Shown in pieces: positions 34,773-43,809 of a stretch of 64,000 nt of DNA. Below the pieces are notes generated by a model. That model was not told where the DNA came from. It worked only from the letters and a program-made list of their open reading frames with translations, and made no database searches. Made by a program: the position numbers and the translations under genes. The DNA lies in NCBI RefSeq assembly GCF_036759925.1, contig NZ_JAPKIB010000003.1, forward strand, positions 394,320 through 458,319, written 5' to 3'. This DNA is from Kluyvera sp036759925. GTDB taxonomy: Bacteria > Pseudomonadota > Gammaproteobacteria > Enterobacterales > Enterobacteriaceae. The first letter of the stretch is position 1; each line of letters starts with the position of its first letter.

Positions 34773-34802
34773 GAACGCTCCTTCTTAAGACCATGGTATT
34801 AC

Positions 34803-34829
34803 TTATCGGATGGCGGACGGCAAACTTGA
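34803..34829 (-). promoter_or_regulatory. Sigma-28 (FliA) promoter of flgKL
   Basis: Read leftward: TCAAGTTT, exactly 11 bp, TCCGATAA. This matches the flagellar class III consensus TAAAGTTT-N11-GCCGATAA at 14 of 16 positions with correct spacing, between flgJ and flgK. Confidence 0.85.
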
Positions 34830-34835
34830 GGCTCA

Positions 34836-35786
34836 TCAGAACAGATTTTCGATGTCGTTACGGTAGGTATTGCTGACCTTGTCGCTCATCGCTTTTAGCT
34901 GTTGAATCATGCTGGTTAATTTGCGCGCATACTGAGGATCGGTCGCGTAGCCCGCATTCTGTAACGCCTGTGCGCCCTGTTCCGCCGTTGATGCAGACGT
35001 GACCGCCGCATAGCGCGGGTTGCGGGTCAGCAGGCTCACATAGTCCGACAGCGCTTCCAGATACGAGCTGTAGACGCGGAATTTGGCCTTCACCTTCTTC
35101 GCTTCGCCGTTTTCAAATTCAGTGGTGGTGATTTCCGTCACCTTGCCCTTCCAGTCACCGGACGCCTTCACCCCGAACAGGTTAAAGCTCGGCTCGCCGT
35201 TTTCCCGACGAATCTGCCGCTGCCCCCAGCCGGACTCCAGCGCGGCCTGCGCCAGAATCAGGTGGTGAGGAATGCCGCTCTGTTCGCTCGCCAGCCGCGC
35301 CGGAAGCGACAGCTGGGCGAGGAAGTCTTTGCTGTCGCCGGAGAGCGGCGTATCGCTGCTGTCCGGTGCCTTCGGCAGCGCCTTACGCACCATCTGCGTC
35401 AGCGCGGTGTTCTGGTAGCTGATGACCGTCTGCATATCGAACTTCATCGGTACCAGGCCGACGTTGTCGGTCGGTTCCTGCTGCTGCGTCGACAGCTGTT
35501 TGACCATCTCTTCCGCCAGCCCCAGACCTTTTCCGGCGGTCATCTGCTGGGCGATTTGCTGGTCATACATACTGGTGTAGAGCCGCGTCTGATCGCTGCT
35601 GAAAAGACCGTCTTTCGGCAACGTTTCACGCATGCTTTTCAGCATCATCTGCACGAACATCCCTTCCACCTGACGCGCCACCGGCCGCAGGTTGGCCTGT
35701 GGATCCTGCCCGGCCTTGGTTTTCAGGTCGTTCAGCGACTGCGCGTCCCACGCGGCGCTCGCCAGTAATTTGCTGTCGGTCAGCAT
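34836..35786 (-). CDS. flgJ: FlgJ rod cap / peptidoglycan hydrolase
   Basis: FlgJ caps the growing rod and opens the murein layer for it. It has 316 residues. The N-terminal rod-cap domain (to ~150) is followed by a glucosaminidase-type muramidase domain with the catalytic Glu184 in AQAALESGWGQRQ and the NLFGVKASGDWKG motif. Its start overlaps the flgI stop by one base (TAATG). Confidence 0.95.
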   Translation of the reverse strand: MLTDSKLLASAAWDAQSLNDLKTKAGQDPQANLRPVARQVEGMFVQMMLKSMRETLPKDGLFSSDQTRLYTSMYDQQIAQQMTAGKGLGLAEEMVKQLSTQQQEPTDNVGLVPMKFDMQTVISYQNTALTQMVRKALPKAPDSSDTPLSGDSKDFLAQLSLPARLASEQSGIPHHLILAQAALESGWGQRQIRRENGEPSFNLFGVKASGDWKGKVTEITTTEFENGEAKKVKAKFRVYSSYLEALSDYVSLLTRNPRYAAVTSASTAEQGAQALQNAGYATDPQYARKLTSMIQQLKAMSDKVSNTYRNDIENLF

Positions 35787-36883
35787 TAGACAATCTCCAC
35801 CTTGGCGCGCAGACAGCCTGCGCTTTGCATCGCCTGAATAATCGACATCAGGTCGATTGGCGTTGCCCCCAGCGCGTTCAACGCACGCACCACGTTGTTG
35901 AGATTGGCGCTGGCGCGAATGCTCTGCAGCGAACCGCCGCTCTGGCGAAGGTCTATCTGCGTTTGCGGTGTGACCACAGTACGACCGCCAGCAAACGGCG
36001 TATCCGGTTGGTTTACCTGCGCGGAGCGGTTAACGGTAACGGACAGGTTACCTTGCGCCACGGCACAGCTATCCAGCGTCACTTCGCGGTTCATCACCAC
36101 GGAGCCGGTACGGGAGTTGATGATGATCTTCGCATCCTGCGGTGTGGTACCGACTTCCAGGTTCTGGATATCCGCCAGCAGACGCACCTGACCGCTGCCG
36201 CCCACCGGCGCACGCACCTGTACGGTACGCGCATCCAGCGCGGTGGCGTTGCCAAGGCTACTGCGACGGTTAATGGTGTCGGCAATCTGCTGCGCCATGG
36301 TGAAGTCATCATCATTCAACTGCAGATTGATGGTATTGCTCGCGCCAAACTGCGTTGGCAGTTCACGTTCGATGGTCGCCCCGCCGGTAATGCGCCCGCC
36401 GTTCAGCTGGTTTACCTGCACGCTGCTACCACCGGCTGATGCACCCGCACCGCCTACCAGAATATTGCCCTGCGCCAGCGCATACACCTGACTGTCCACG
36501 CCTTTCAGCGGGGTCATCAGCAGCGTACCGCCGCGCAGGCTTTTGGCGTTCCCCATTGAGGAGACCACCACGTCGATGTTCTGCCCCTGACGACCAAATG
36601 CCGGAAGCTGCGCGGTGACCATCACCGCCGCCACGTTTTTCAGCTGCATATTGGTGCCCGCTGGCACGGTGATCCCTAACTGGGAGAGCATGTTGTTCAG
36701 GCTCTGAGTGGTAAACGGCGTTTGCGTCGTCTGGTCACCCGTGCCATCAAGCCCCACCACCAGGCCATAGCCAATCAGCGAGTTTTCCCTCACCCCTTGC
36801 ACGCTGGTGAGGTCGCGAATGCGTTCGGCGTGCACCAGGCTGGTTACCAGCACCAGCGTCAGGGTTAGCAGAGTTTTAAACAT
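35786..36883 (-). CDS. flgI: FlgI flagellar P-ring protein
   Basis: FlgI assembles in the periplasm as the P ring around the rod, with FlgA as chaperone. It has 365 residues, as in E. coli, with a signal peptide of ~19 residues (LVTSLVHA). The conserved start of the mature form is ERIRDLTSVQGVRENSLIGYGLVVGLDGTGD. It lies 11 bp after flgH. Confidence 0.97.
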   Translation of the reverse strand: MFKTLLTLTLVLVTSLVHAERIRDLTSVQGVRENSLIGYGLVVGLDGTGDQTTQTPFTTQSLNNMLSQLGITVPAGTNMQLKNVAAVMVTAQLPAFGRQGQNIDVVVSSMGNAKSLRGGTLLMTPLKGVDSQVYALAQGNILVGGAGASAGGSSVQVNQLNGGRITGGATIERELPTQFGASNTINLQLNDDDFTMAQQIADTINRRSSLGNATALDARTVQVRAPVGGSGQVRLLADIQNLEVGTTPQDAKIIINSRTGSVVMNREVTLDSCAVAQGNLSVTVNRSAQVNQPDTPFAGGRTVVTPQTQIDLRQSGGSLQSIRASANLNNVVRALNALGATPIDLMSIIQAMQSAGCLRAKVEIV

Positions 36884-36894
36884 GGTTCACCTCG

Positions 36895-37593
36895 TTACAT
36901 CGGCGATAAGTTAAGGAAGAAACGCTGCAGCCAGCCCATATTCTGCGCTTCGTTGATATAGCCGTTGCCGACATATTCGATACGCGCATCCGCCACCTGA
37001 GTGGACGGTACGGTGTTGCTGCCGCTAATGGTGCGCGGGTTAACCACCCCGGAGAAGCGGATAAATTCGGTACCCTGGTTGATGGCAATCTGTTTTTCGC
37101 CCACCACATGCAGGTTACCGTTGACCAGCACCTGATCGACGGTCACCGTCAGCGTGCCGCTAAAGGTGTTGCTGGCGTTCGCGCCGCCCTTGCCGTTAAA
37201 GGTGTTGCCACCGGAGGCATCCACATCGGCGCGCGCATTGCCAAACAGGCCCTGCAGGTAGCGCGGTACGGTGTCGAAGCCGAAATTCGTTTTGCCATCG
37301 CGGCTGGCGTTCGCCGACGAGCTTTTGCTCGCGCTGACGTTTTCCTGCAGCACGATAGTCAGCGTATCGCCGATATTGCGCGGACGGCGGTCTTCAAACA
37401 GCGGTTGATAGCCGTAGTTAATCGGCTGCGCAGTCTGGAAAATAGAACCATTCACCACCGGAACCGGGCCGGGAATGGGCTGAGCGGTCGTCGCCCCTTC
37501 CACCAGCGGCTTGGACGGCACGAGGGCGCACCCTGCCACGCTGAGTGCGACAACGGTTAAAAGCGGATAACGAAACGCTGCGGATTTTTGCAT
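36895..37593 (-). CDS. flgH: FlgH flagellar L-ring lipoprotein
   Basis: FlgH forms the L ring in the outer membrane. It has 232 residues with a lipoprotein signal ending LSVAGC (lipidated Cys22). The conserved regions YQPLFEDRRPRNIGDTLTIVLQENVSASKSSS and NQGTEFIRFSGVVNPRTISGSN are present. It is separated from flgG by 124 bp containing a REP element, the only large gap in the operon. Confidence 0.96.
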   Translation of the reverse strand: MQKSAAFRYPLLTVVALSVAGCALVPSKPLVEGATTAQPIPGPVPVVNGSIFQTAQPINYGYQPLFEDRRPRNIGDTLTIVLQENVSASKSSSANASRDGKTNFGFDTVPRYLQGLFGNARADVDASGGNTFNGKGGANASNTFSGTLTVTVDQVLVNGNLHVVGEKQIAINQGTEFIRFSGVVNPRTISGSNTVPSTQVADARIEYVGNGYINEAQNMGWLQRFFLNLSPM

Positions 37594-37630
37594 TGCTTTC
37601 TTCTTCTGAATCTCAATGTTATCCCGGGAG

Positions 37631-37702
37631 ATCCCGGCGTCGCTCCGCTCGTCCGGGCTACACGCACTGTCGTAGCCCGGACGAGCGGAGCGACGCCGGG
37701 GA
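37631..37702. repeat. REP/BIME inside the flg operon (flgG-flgH)
   Basis: Two ~30-bp complementary arms (ATCCCGGCGTCGCTCCGCTC.. and ..GAGCGGAGCGACGCCGGGGA) lie between flgG and flgH. It is unusual because other flg gaps are 27 bp or less apart from the flgJ-flgK promoter. It may stabilise the upstream flgBCDEFG mRNA. Confidence 0.88.
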
Positions 37703-37717
37703 AATACCGGCTACGCC

Positions 37718-38500
37718 TTACAGCTGCGTCAGTTTTTGCAGCATCTGGTCGGTCGTCGATACCGCTTTACTGTTGATTTCGTACGCACGCTGCACCTGAA
37801 TCATGTTGACCAGTTCTTCCGCCACGTTGACGTTAGAGGTTTCGACATAACCCTGATACAGCAGACCCGCACCGTTCAGACCCGGCGTGGTATCGTTTGG
37901 CGCCCCGGAGGCCTGGGTTTCGATGTACAGGTTTTCACCAATACTCTCGAGCCCGGTGTCGTTCATAAAGGTCGACAGGTTCAGCTGCCCCACCTGCACC
38001 GGGTTCGTCTGCCCCTGCTGGGTCACGCTGACGATACCGTCACGGCCGATGGTGATGCTGATGGCGTTCGCCGGAATGGTGATCGCCGGTTGTACCTGAT
38101 AGCCGCTGGCGGTCACCAGTTGACCGTTCTGATCAACCTGGAACGAACCGTCACGGGTATAGGCCGAGGAGCCGTCCGGCAGCAGGATCTGGAAGAACCC
38201 GTCGCCTTTGATCGCCACGTCTTTACTGTTGTTGGTTTGCGACAGGTTGCCCTGGCTGTGCAAACGTTCGGTCGCCACGGGACGAACCCCGGTACCAATC
38301 TGCAGGCCTGATGGCAGCGTCGTTTGTTCGGATGACTGCGCACCCGGCTGGCGAACGGTTTGATAGAGCAAGTCTTCAAACACCGCGCGCTGGCGCTTAA
38401 AACCATTGGTACTGACGTTTGCCAGGTTGTTGGCGATAACGTCCATATTGGTTTGCTGCGCGTCGAGACCGGTTTTCGCGATCCATAATGAACTGATCAT
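37718..38500 (-). CDS. flgG: FlgG distal rod protein
   Basis: FlgG is the main component of the distal rod. It has 260 residues, the E. coli length, with the Flg_bb_rod motif ANNLANVSTNGFKRQRAVFEDLLY (~25-48), the central LFPDG-type rod domain, and C-terminal VNVAEELVNMIQVQRAYEINSKAVSTTDQML. It is 8 bp after flgF. Confidence 0.97.
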   Translation of the reverse strand: MISSLWIAKTGLDAQQTNMDVIANNLANVSTNGFKRQRAVFEDLLYQTVRQPGAQSSEQTTLPSGLQIGTGVRPVATERLHSQGNLSQTNNSKDVAIKGDGFFQILLPDGSSAYTRDGSFQVDQNGQLVTASGYQVQPAITIPANAISITIGRDGIVSVTQQGQTNPVQVGQLNLSTFMNDTGLESIGENLYIETQASGAPNDTTPGLNGAGLLYQGYVETSNVNVAEELVNMIQVQRAYEINSKAVSTTDQMLQKLTQL

Positions 38501-38508
38501 AGTTTTCC

Positions 38509-39264
38509 TTAGCTCATTGACAGCAACTGGTTAGCTTTCTGCGTGTTTTCATCCACGCTGCTGATAACCTTCATCTGCATTTCAAAACGGCGCGAACTGG
38601 CTATCATGTCTGCCATTGCCGCTACGGGTTTTACGTTGCTGCCTTCCAGCACGCCGGACTGCAGGCGCAGCGTTGGGTCAGCCTGTAATGTTGGCCCACG
38701 CGTCGCCACTGCCGACGGCGTGAGGTGGAACAGTCCGTCATCGCCGCGCGCCACTTCCGTTGCCGTGGCCTTCACCACCTTCAGCTTACCGACAGGGGAA
38801 ACCGTGTTTGGCGGGTCCCCCGGCGTCAGTGCGGAAATAGTGCCGTCCGACGCGATAGTCACCTGCGAACCTTCCGGCACGCTTAACGGCCCGGTCTCAC
38901 CGATCACCAGGTTGCCCTGAATCGTGAGCTGCCCGGTGGCGCTGACCTGGATATTGCCGTTACGGGTGTAGCCTTCGCTCCCGTCTGCCGACTGCACCGC
39001 CAGCCAACCGTCCTGCTGAATCGCCACGTCCAGCGGACGCGCGGTGTAGTCCAGCTGGCCTGGGGTCATGTCCGCACCCGGCGTGGTGGCAGCCACCAGA
39101 GTACGCGTCTCAACGGACGGCCCCACGACCGGCACCGCACGCATGGCGATGAGCTGGGCACGAAAGCCCGGCGTTGATGTATTGGCAAGGTTGCTCGCCG
39201 TGACCGCCTGCTGCTGCATGGTCTGGCTGGCGGCACCCATTGCCGTATATATCGCGTGATCCAT
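38509..39264 (-). CDS. flgF: FlgF proximal rod protein
   Basis: FlgF is a proximal rod subunit. It has 251 residues. The N-terminal rod motif ASNLANTSTPGFRAQLIAMRA and the C-terminal VKPVAAMADMIASSRRFEMQMKVISSVDENTQKANQLL are conserved. It lies within flgBCDEFG, 20 bp after flgE. Confidence 0.96.
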   Translation of the reverse strand: MDHAIYTAMGAASQTMQQQAVTASNLANTSTPGFRAQLIAMRAVPVVGPSVETRTLVAATTPGADMTPGQLDYTARPLDVAIQQDGWLAVQSADGSEGYTRNGNIQVSATGQLTIQGNLVIGETGPLSVPEGSQVTIASDGTISALTPGDPPNTVSPVGKLKVVKATATEVARGDDGLFHLTPSAVATRGPTLQADPTLRLQSGVLEGSNVKPVAAMADMIASSRRFEMQMKVISSVDENTQKANQLLSMS

Positions 39265-39284
39265 GAGGTCACCCTATTAGACGA

Positions 39285-40568
39285 TTAACGCAGGTTAACC
39301 AGCGTGTTGAGGATCTGATCCTGGGTTTTGATGGTCTGGGCGTTCGACTGATAGTTACGCTGCGCCACGATCATATTCACCAGCTCTTTACTCAGGTCGA
39401 CGTTGGAAGCCTCGAGCGCACCGTTGGTCAGCGAGCCAAAGTTACCGGTCCCCGCCGTGCCCAGCAGCGCCACGCCAGACGACCGGGTTGCGGACCAGAC
39501 GTTATCGCCTTCGGACTGCAGACCGCCGGTGTTGGAGAAGTTGGCGAGTACAATCTGGCCCAGCAGTTGGCTTTGACGGTTGGAGTAGTTCCCCACCACC
39601 GAGCCGTCATCATTGACCTGATAGCTCACCAGGCTGCCCGGCGCATAGCCGTTCTGATTGGTCGCCACCACGTCGCTGGAGCCGGTGTTCTGCTGCATAG
39701 AGTTGAGGAAGCTGAGGTTGAAAGTCCCTGTCGTCGAACCATTCAAAGAGGCTACGCCAATGTCGATTGACGGGGTGGCGTTGGCGTTACCGACAATTAA
39801 TTGGCCTTTAGTACTGCTATTGTTATCCGTATCGATAACGTAATTCGAGACTGATTCCAGCGTACCGTTGGTATTAAACAGCATCTGTGCCGATTTAACC
39901 GGATCGCCGGCGGTCCCTGTCACGCTGGTGTCCTGTGTGTAGACATCCCACTTATTCGCGTCGACCTTCACGTAATAGACGTTCAGATCGTGGGAGTTAC
40001 CCAGGCTGTCGTAAACGGTAACGGTGCCCTTTTTATTGAAGGTGTCAGGATCGGCAGGATTGAACGTCGTGCTAATCGTGCTATCCGTCGAGTTCAGGTT
40101 CATTTGCATGGTGCCGGTCGTCGACGCTTTTGCCGACATCAGCGTGTTTGGAATCGACAGCGAAACCGGGTTTGCCCCCTGCTGGATGGTCGGCGGCGTG
40201 CCGTTTGCCGGGTAGCCCGTCAGGTTCAGCCCCTGAGAGTTGACCAGGTTGCGGTTCTCATCGAGTGAGAACTGACCGTTACGGCTGTAGTAGACCGCGC
40301 CGTTGGTGTCGACCAGACGGAAGAAGCCGTTCTGGCTAATCGCCACGTCAAGCGCGCGACCGGTACTGGTGGTGGTGCCGTCGGTAAAGTCCTGGGTGAT
40401 CCCCGCGACTTTAACGCCCAGCCCGACTTTGGAACCCGCGAACATATCCGCAAACGACGCCGACCCGGATTTAAACCCGTAGGTGGCGGAGTTGGCGATG
40501 TTGTTGCCGATAACATCGAGGTTGGTGGCAGCCGCGTTTAAACCGCTGACCGCTTGTGAAAAGGCCAT
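39285..40568 (-). CDS. flgE: FlgE flagellar hook protein
   Basis: FlgE polymerises into the hook, the universal joint. It has 427 residues, about 25 more than E. coli FlgE, with the surplus probably in the surface-exposed D1/D2 domains, which vary between species. N-terminal FSQAVSGLNAAATNLDVIGNNIANSATYGFKSG and C-terminal DLSKELVNMIVAQRNYQSNAQTIKTQDQILNTLVNLR are the conserved D0 helices. It is capped by FlgD encoded upstream. Confidence 0.96.
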   Translation of the reverse strand: MAFSQAVSGLNAAATNLDVIGNNIANSATYGFKSGSASFADMFAGSKVGLGVKVAGITQDFTDGTTTSTGRALDVAISQNGFFRLVDTNGAVYYSRNGQFSLDENRNLVNSQGLNLTGYPANGTPPTIQQGANPVSLSIPNTLMSAKASTTGTMQMNLNSTDSTISTTFNPADPDTFNKKGTVTVYDSLGNSHDLNVYYVKVDANKWDVYTQDTSVTGTAGDPVKSAQMLFNTNGTLESVSNYVIDTDNNSSTKGQLIVGNANATPSIDIGVASLNGSTTGTFNLSFLNSMQQNTGSSDVVATNQNGYAPGSLVSYQVNDDGSVVGNYSNRQSQLLGQIVLANFSNTGGLQSEGDNVWSATRSSGVALLGTAGTGNFGSLTNGALEASNVDLSKELVNMIVAQRNYQSNAQTIKTQDQILNTLVNLR

Positions 40569-40595
40569 AACGTCTCTCCTGAAATTGTTAAAGGC

Positions 40596-41294
40596 TTAGA
40601 TAATCTGGCGAACCTGGTCCATCGTGGTGGTGCCGTAGGTTCCCAAATCCAGTTTGTTGCCGTCTTTGCCCAAGGTAACGCCTTGTACCAGCGCAAACTG
40701 CAGCGGCTGCACGACCAGCTGCGTCGTTCCCTGGCTGGCTGCAAAGCTGATGTTGTAAGCGCCATCCGGTGCCGCCGTGCCATCGTCCAGCTTGCCGTCC
40801 CAGGTAAAGGTATGAACGCCTGCGGTCTGGGCGCCCACATTCAATGTGCGGATCACTTTGCCATTGCCATCGGTGATGGTCGCCGTGACCTTATCGGCCG
40901 CCTGCGTCAGCTCAATGCCGAATGGCGTGGTATCCACGTTCTCGCTCTCGCTGCCCGCGCTTTTCCCCGCAAGAATGGTACTACCGGGGATCATCACACC
41001 GTGGCCGACCAGCGAACTGGCCTGCAACGATTGGCTGCTGTCGATCTGCCCGGAGATGGAACCGAGCGTGGTATTGAGTTTCTCAATGCCGCTCAGGGTG
41101 CTGATCTGCGCCAGCTGTGAGGTTAATTCGTTGTTTTGCAGCGGGTTGGTTGGGTCCTGGTTTTTCAACTGAGCCACCAGCAGCGTCAAAAAGCTGCTCT
41201 GTAGGTCGGATGAACTGTTAGTCCCGGTACTGCTCAGCGCCGAAGAGGCTGAGCTGCTGCTGGAGGTATCATTAATATTGGATACGACAGACAT
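40596..41294 (-). CDS. flgD: FlgD hook-capping protein
   Basis: FlgD is the cap needed for hook polymerisation. It has 232 residues with the conserved N-terminal FLTLLVAQLKNQDPTNPLQNNELTSQLAQISTLSGIEKLN (~35-75) and a C-terminal FlgD Ig-like/Tudor region (NVGAQTAGVHTFTWDGKLDDGT). The first 30 residues are Ser-rich and serve as export signal region. It lies 12 bp after flgC. Confidence 0.95.
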   Translation of the reverse strand: MSVVSNINDTSSSSSASSALSSTGTNSSSDLQSSFLTLLVAQLKNQDPTNPLQNNELTSQLAQISTLSGIEKLNTTLGSISGQIDSSQSLQASSLVGHGVMIPGSTILAGKSAGSESENVDTTPFGIELTQAADKVTATITDGNGKVIRTLNVGAQTAGVHTFTWDGKLDDGTAAPDGAYNISFAASQGTTQLVVQPLQFALVQGVTLGKDGNKLDLGTYGTTTMDQVRQII

Positions 41295-41306
41295 CGGTTA
41301 TCTCCC

Positions 41307-41711
41307 TTATTGCCCAAGCGTCAAGGTTTTCAGCATCATGCTTTTGACGGTGTTGAGTACTTCGACGTTGGCCTGATAGCTGCGCGATGCCGACATGGTG
41401 TTCACCATCTCACCAACCACGTCCACGTTAGGCATGCGGACATACCCTTTGGCATCCGCCAGCGGGTTACCCGGCTGATAGACCAGCTTGTCCGGCTCCT
41501 GACTTTCCACCACGTCAGCCACCTTTACGCCGCCGGTTGCCGCGCCCATTGGCGCATCCACCTGAAACACCACCTGCTTGGCGCGGTACGGCTGACCGTC
41601 CGGCCCGGCGACGCTGTCGGCGTTGGCAAGGTTACTGGCCGCGACGTTGAGGCGTTTGGACTGCGCGGTCAGCGCTGACCCGGCAACGTCGAAGATATTG
41701 AGTAATGCCAT
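41307..41711 (-). CDS. flgC: FlgC proximal rod protein
   Basis: FlgC is a 134-residue proximal rod subunit, the E. coli length. It has the rod motif AASNLANADSVAGPDGQPYRAKQVVF and C-terminal PNVDVVGEMVNTMSASRSYQANVEVLNTVKSMMLKTL. It starts 3 bp after the flgB stop. Confidence 0.96.
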   Translation of the reverse strand: MALLNIFDVAGSALTAQSKRLNVAASNLANADSVAGPDGQPYRAKQVVFQVDAPMGAATGGVKVADVVESQEPDKLVYQPGNPLADAKGYVRMPNVDVVGEMVNTMSASRSYQANVEVLNTVKSMMLKTLTLGQ

Positions 41712-41714
41712 GGA

Positions 41715-42128
41715 TTAGTTCCCCTGCAGGACACTCATCATGCCCTTGATTTGTCCGCCCAGGACCGTAAGACCGGTCTGGTACTGGAGGCTGTTATCGG
41801 CAAACTGCGTGCGCTCCCGGTCCATATCGACGGTGTTGCCATCCATCGCTGGCTGATCGGGAATGCGGTACAGCAGGTCGGCCTCTGGCGTAGAGAGCGT
41901 CTGGGCGGGAATATGACGTTCGGAGGTTAGCGTCAGCGATACGCCGCTGCTTTCCGGCCGCCCGCGCGCCATCACTTTTTTGAGTTCACTGGCAAAATCA
42001 ATATCGCGCGCCTGAAACCCGGGGGTATCCGCATTCGCGATATTGGCCGCCAGAATTTCCTGACGTTCGGCGCGCAGGTTGAGCGCTTCTTGCTGAAAAC
42101 GTAAGGCGGCGTCGAGTTTGTCGAGCAT
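41715..42128 (-). CDS. flgB: FlgB proximal rod protein
   Basis: FlgB, 137 residues, is the rod subunit nearest the MS ring. The motif AANIANADTPGFQARDIDFASEL (~29-51) and C-terminal MDRERTQFADNSLQYQTGL are conserved. It is the first gene of the long leftward flg operon, divergent from flgA across a region with an FlhDC box. Confidence 0.95.
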   Translation of the reverse strand: MLDKLDAALRFQQEALNLRAERQEILAANIANADTPGFQARDIDFASELKKVMARGRPESSGVSLTLTSERHIPAQTLSTPEADLLYRIPDQPAMDGNTVDMDRERTQFADNSLQYQTGLTVLGGQIKGMMSVLQGN

Positions 42129-42199
42129 GTCTCCTCCGCTAATGACAAAGTTTCAGCCGACAGCTTAAATCCCCTTACGCGCGCGTCATCGCCGGAATA

Positions 42200-42229
42200 A
42201 ACGCAATATGCGTCGCTATTTATTGCGTT
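42200..42229. promoter_or_regulatory. FlhDC box between flgB and flgA
   Basis: The arm at 42214-42229, read leftward as AACGCAATAAATAGCG, matches the FlhD4C2 half-site consensus AA(C/T)G(C/G)-N2-3-AAATA(A/G)CG completely. The opposing arm at 42200-42215 (AACGCAAT...) is degenerate. This places both flgB and flgA operons under the flagellar master regulator. Confidence 0.8.
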
Positions 42230-42284
42230 GATGTCGCGACAAGATGGGTAAAATGCATGCATTCTTTACTCACTGGAGCGTTCC

Positions 42285-42944
42285 ATGCGTCAGCTCATTG
42301 CCTCTCTCACCGCTGCGGCACTGGTCTTTAGCCCATTGGCTCTGGCAGCCGATCTCCAGGCACAGCTCACCGATTTTTTCACTCAGCGCCTGACCGGCTT
42401 TAGCAATGAGGTCAGCGTGACGCTGCGCAACACGCAAAACCTTCAGCTCGCCTGCGACGAACCCGCACTCAGTACACCGGGCAATTCGCGGCTGTGGGGA
42501 AATCTGACGGTGGTGGCGCAGTGCGGGAATGCGAAACAGTATTTACAGGTCAACGTGCAAGCTATTGGCGACTATGTGGTTGCCGCCGCCCCTATCGTGC
42601 GCGGTACCCCCATTGCGGCGCAAAACGTCACGCTAAAGCGCGGCCGACTCGATCAATTGCCGCCGCGAACCATGCTCAACCTCTCGCAGGCACAGGATGC
42701 CGTCAGCCTACGTGATGTCGCCATTGGCCAGCCGCTACAGCTGTCGATGGTGCGCCAGTCGTGGCGCGTCAAGGCTGGACAGAAGGTGATGGTGATTGCC
42801 CAGGGTGAAGGTTTTAGTATCAACGGTGAGGGCCAGGCATTGAACAACGCCGCCGTCACGCAGAACGCACGGGTGCGCATGCCGTCAGGTCAGGTTGTGA
42901 GCGGTCAGGTCGATACTGATGGGAATATTCTGATTAATCTATAA
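42285..42944 (+). CDS. flgA: FlgA P-ring assembly chaperone
   Basis: FlgA is a periplasmic chaperone for FlgI. It has 219 residues with a signal peptide (cleavage near SPLALA, residue ~21) and the SAF domain (VVAAAPIVRGTPIAAQNVTLKRG) in the second half. It is divergent from flgB and followed after 95 bp by flgM. Confidence 0.95.
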   Translation: MRQLIASLTAAALVFSPLALAADLQAQLTDFFTQRLTGFSNEVSVTLRNTQNLQLACDEPALSTPGNSRLWGNLTVVAQCGNAKQYLQVNVQAIGDYVVAAAPIVRGTPIAAQNVTLKRGRLDQLPPRTMLNLSQAQDAVSLRDVAIGQPLQLSMVRQSWRVKAGQKVMVIAQGEGFSINGEGQALNNAAVTQNARVRMPSGQVVSGQVDTDGNILINL

Positions 42945-42950
42945 ACGTTA

Positions 42951-42977
42951 TAAAGAATATGTGTCGCTTGCCGATAG
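42951..42977 (+). promoter_or_regulatory. Sigma-28 (FliA) promoter of flgMN
   Basis: TAAAGAAT, exactly 11 bp, GCCGATAG: a close match to the class III flagellar consensus. It lets flgM be made from its own late promoter as well as from flgA readthrough. Confidence 0.88.
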
Positions 42978-43039
42978 ATAATTAACATTTAAGAGAGTCG
43001 GCGCCTGCGCCATACAAGAGCCTCAATGAGGAAAGAACC

Positions 43040-43333
43040 ATGAGCATTGATCGTACATCTTCTCTGAAAGCGGTGACCAGCGTCCAGCAACGCGAAACCC
43101 CTGAGACCAGCGCCCCGAAAGTGCGTGCGGAAAAAACGGCGACGGCGACCAGCGCCAGCGTCACGTTAAGCAACGCCCAGACGGCGTTAACCCGCTCCTC
43201 TGCCGGCGATATTAACATGGCGCGCGTTGAAGAGTTGAAAACGGCCATCCGCAACGGCGAGTTAAAAATGGACACCGGCAAAATCGCCGACGCGCTCATT
43301 CAGGACACACAAGATTATCTGCAGAGTAAATAA
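43040..43333 (+). CDS. flgM: FlgM anti-sigma-28 factor
   Basis: FlgM binds and holds FliA (sigma-28) until the hook is finished, then is exported. It has 97 residues. The N-terminal half is polar and unstructured (KAVTSVQQRETPETSAPKVRAEK); the C-terminal half contains the sigma-binding helices (MARVEELKTAIRNGELKMDTGKIADALIQ). An AGGAAAGAA site precedes the ATG. It sits 3 bp before flgN. Confidence 0.96.
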   Translation: MSIDRTSSLKAVTSVQQRETPETSAPKVRAEKTATATSASVTLSNAQTALTRSSAGDINMARVEELKTAIRNGELKMDTGKIADALIQDTQDYLQSK

Positions 43334-43336
43334 GAG

Positions 43337-43765
43337 ATGAGCGGTTTGTCAGCCATACTGGACCAAATGACCAGCATCCTGAACTCGCTGAAAGCGGTGA
43401 TGGATGCTGAACAACTGCAGCTCTCCGCAGGCAGCGTAAATGGCCTGCAGCTTGCCAGCATCACCGAAGAGAAAAGCTCTTTGCTGGCAACGTTAGACTA
43501 TCTGGAGAAGCAGCGCCGCGTCGAGCAAGACGCCCAGCGGGAAATACGCGAAGAATATAGCGACCGCTGGCAGGTCATTACCGAGACCACGCAACAGCTG
43601 CATCGGCTTAATCAGCATAACGGCTGGCTGCTGGAAGGACAGATCCTGCGCAATCAGCAGGCGATTGACGTGCTTAAGCCTTTCCAGGAAACCGGGCTTT
43701 ACGGCAAGGATGGTCAGGCAGCGGGTGCCCCGGTGGTACGCAGCGCGAAGAAATATTCCGTCTGA
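43337..43765 (+). CDS. flgN: FlgN export chaperone for FlgK/FlgL
   Basis: FlgN escorts FlgK and FlgL to the flagellar export gate. It has 142 residues (138 in E. coli), almost entirely helical, with heptad-rich TSILNSLKAVMDAEQLQL and the amphipathic region near 85-110 (LHRLNQHNGWLLEGQILRNQQAI) that binds substrate. It is cotranscribed with flgM. Confidence 0.95.
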   Translation: MSGLSAILDQMTSILNSLKAVMDAEQLQLSAGSVNGLQLASITEEKSSLLATLDYLEKQRRVEQDAQREIREEYSDRWQVITETTQQLHRLNQHNGWLLEGQILRNQQAIDVLKPFQETGLYGKDGQAAGAPVVRSAKKYSV

Positions 43766-43771
43766 ATTGCG

Positions 43772-43795
43772 GCGGGGCCACAGAATGTGCCCCGC
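43772..43795. repeat. Hairpin between convergent flgN and murJ
   Basis: Stem GCGGGGC / GCCCCGC with a 10-base loop. No T-tract follows on either strand, so it is a transcript-end hairpin at best. Confidence 0.5.
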
Positions 43796-43809
43796 GCAGT
43801 GCCTTTCTC

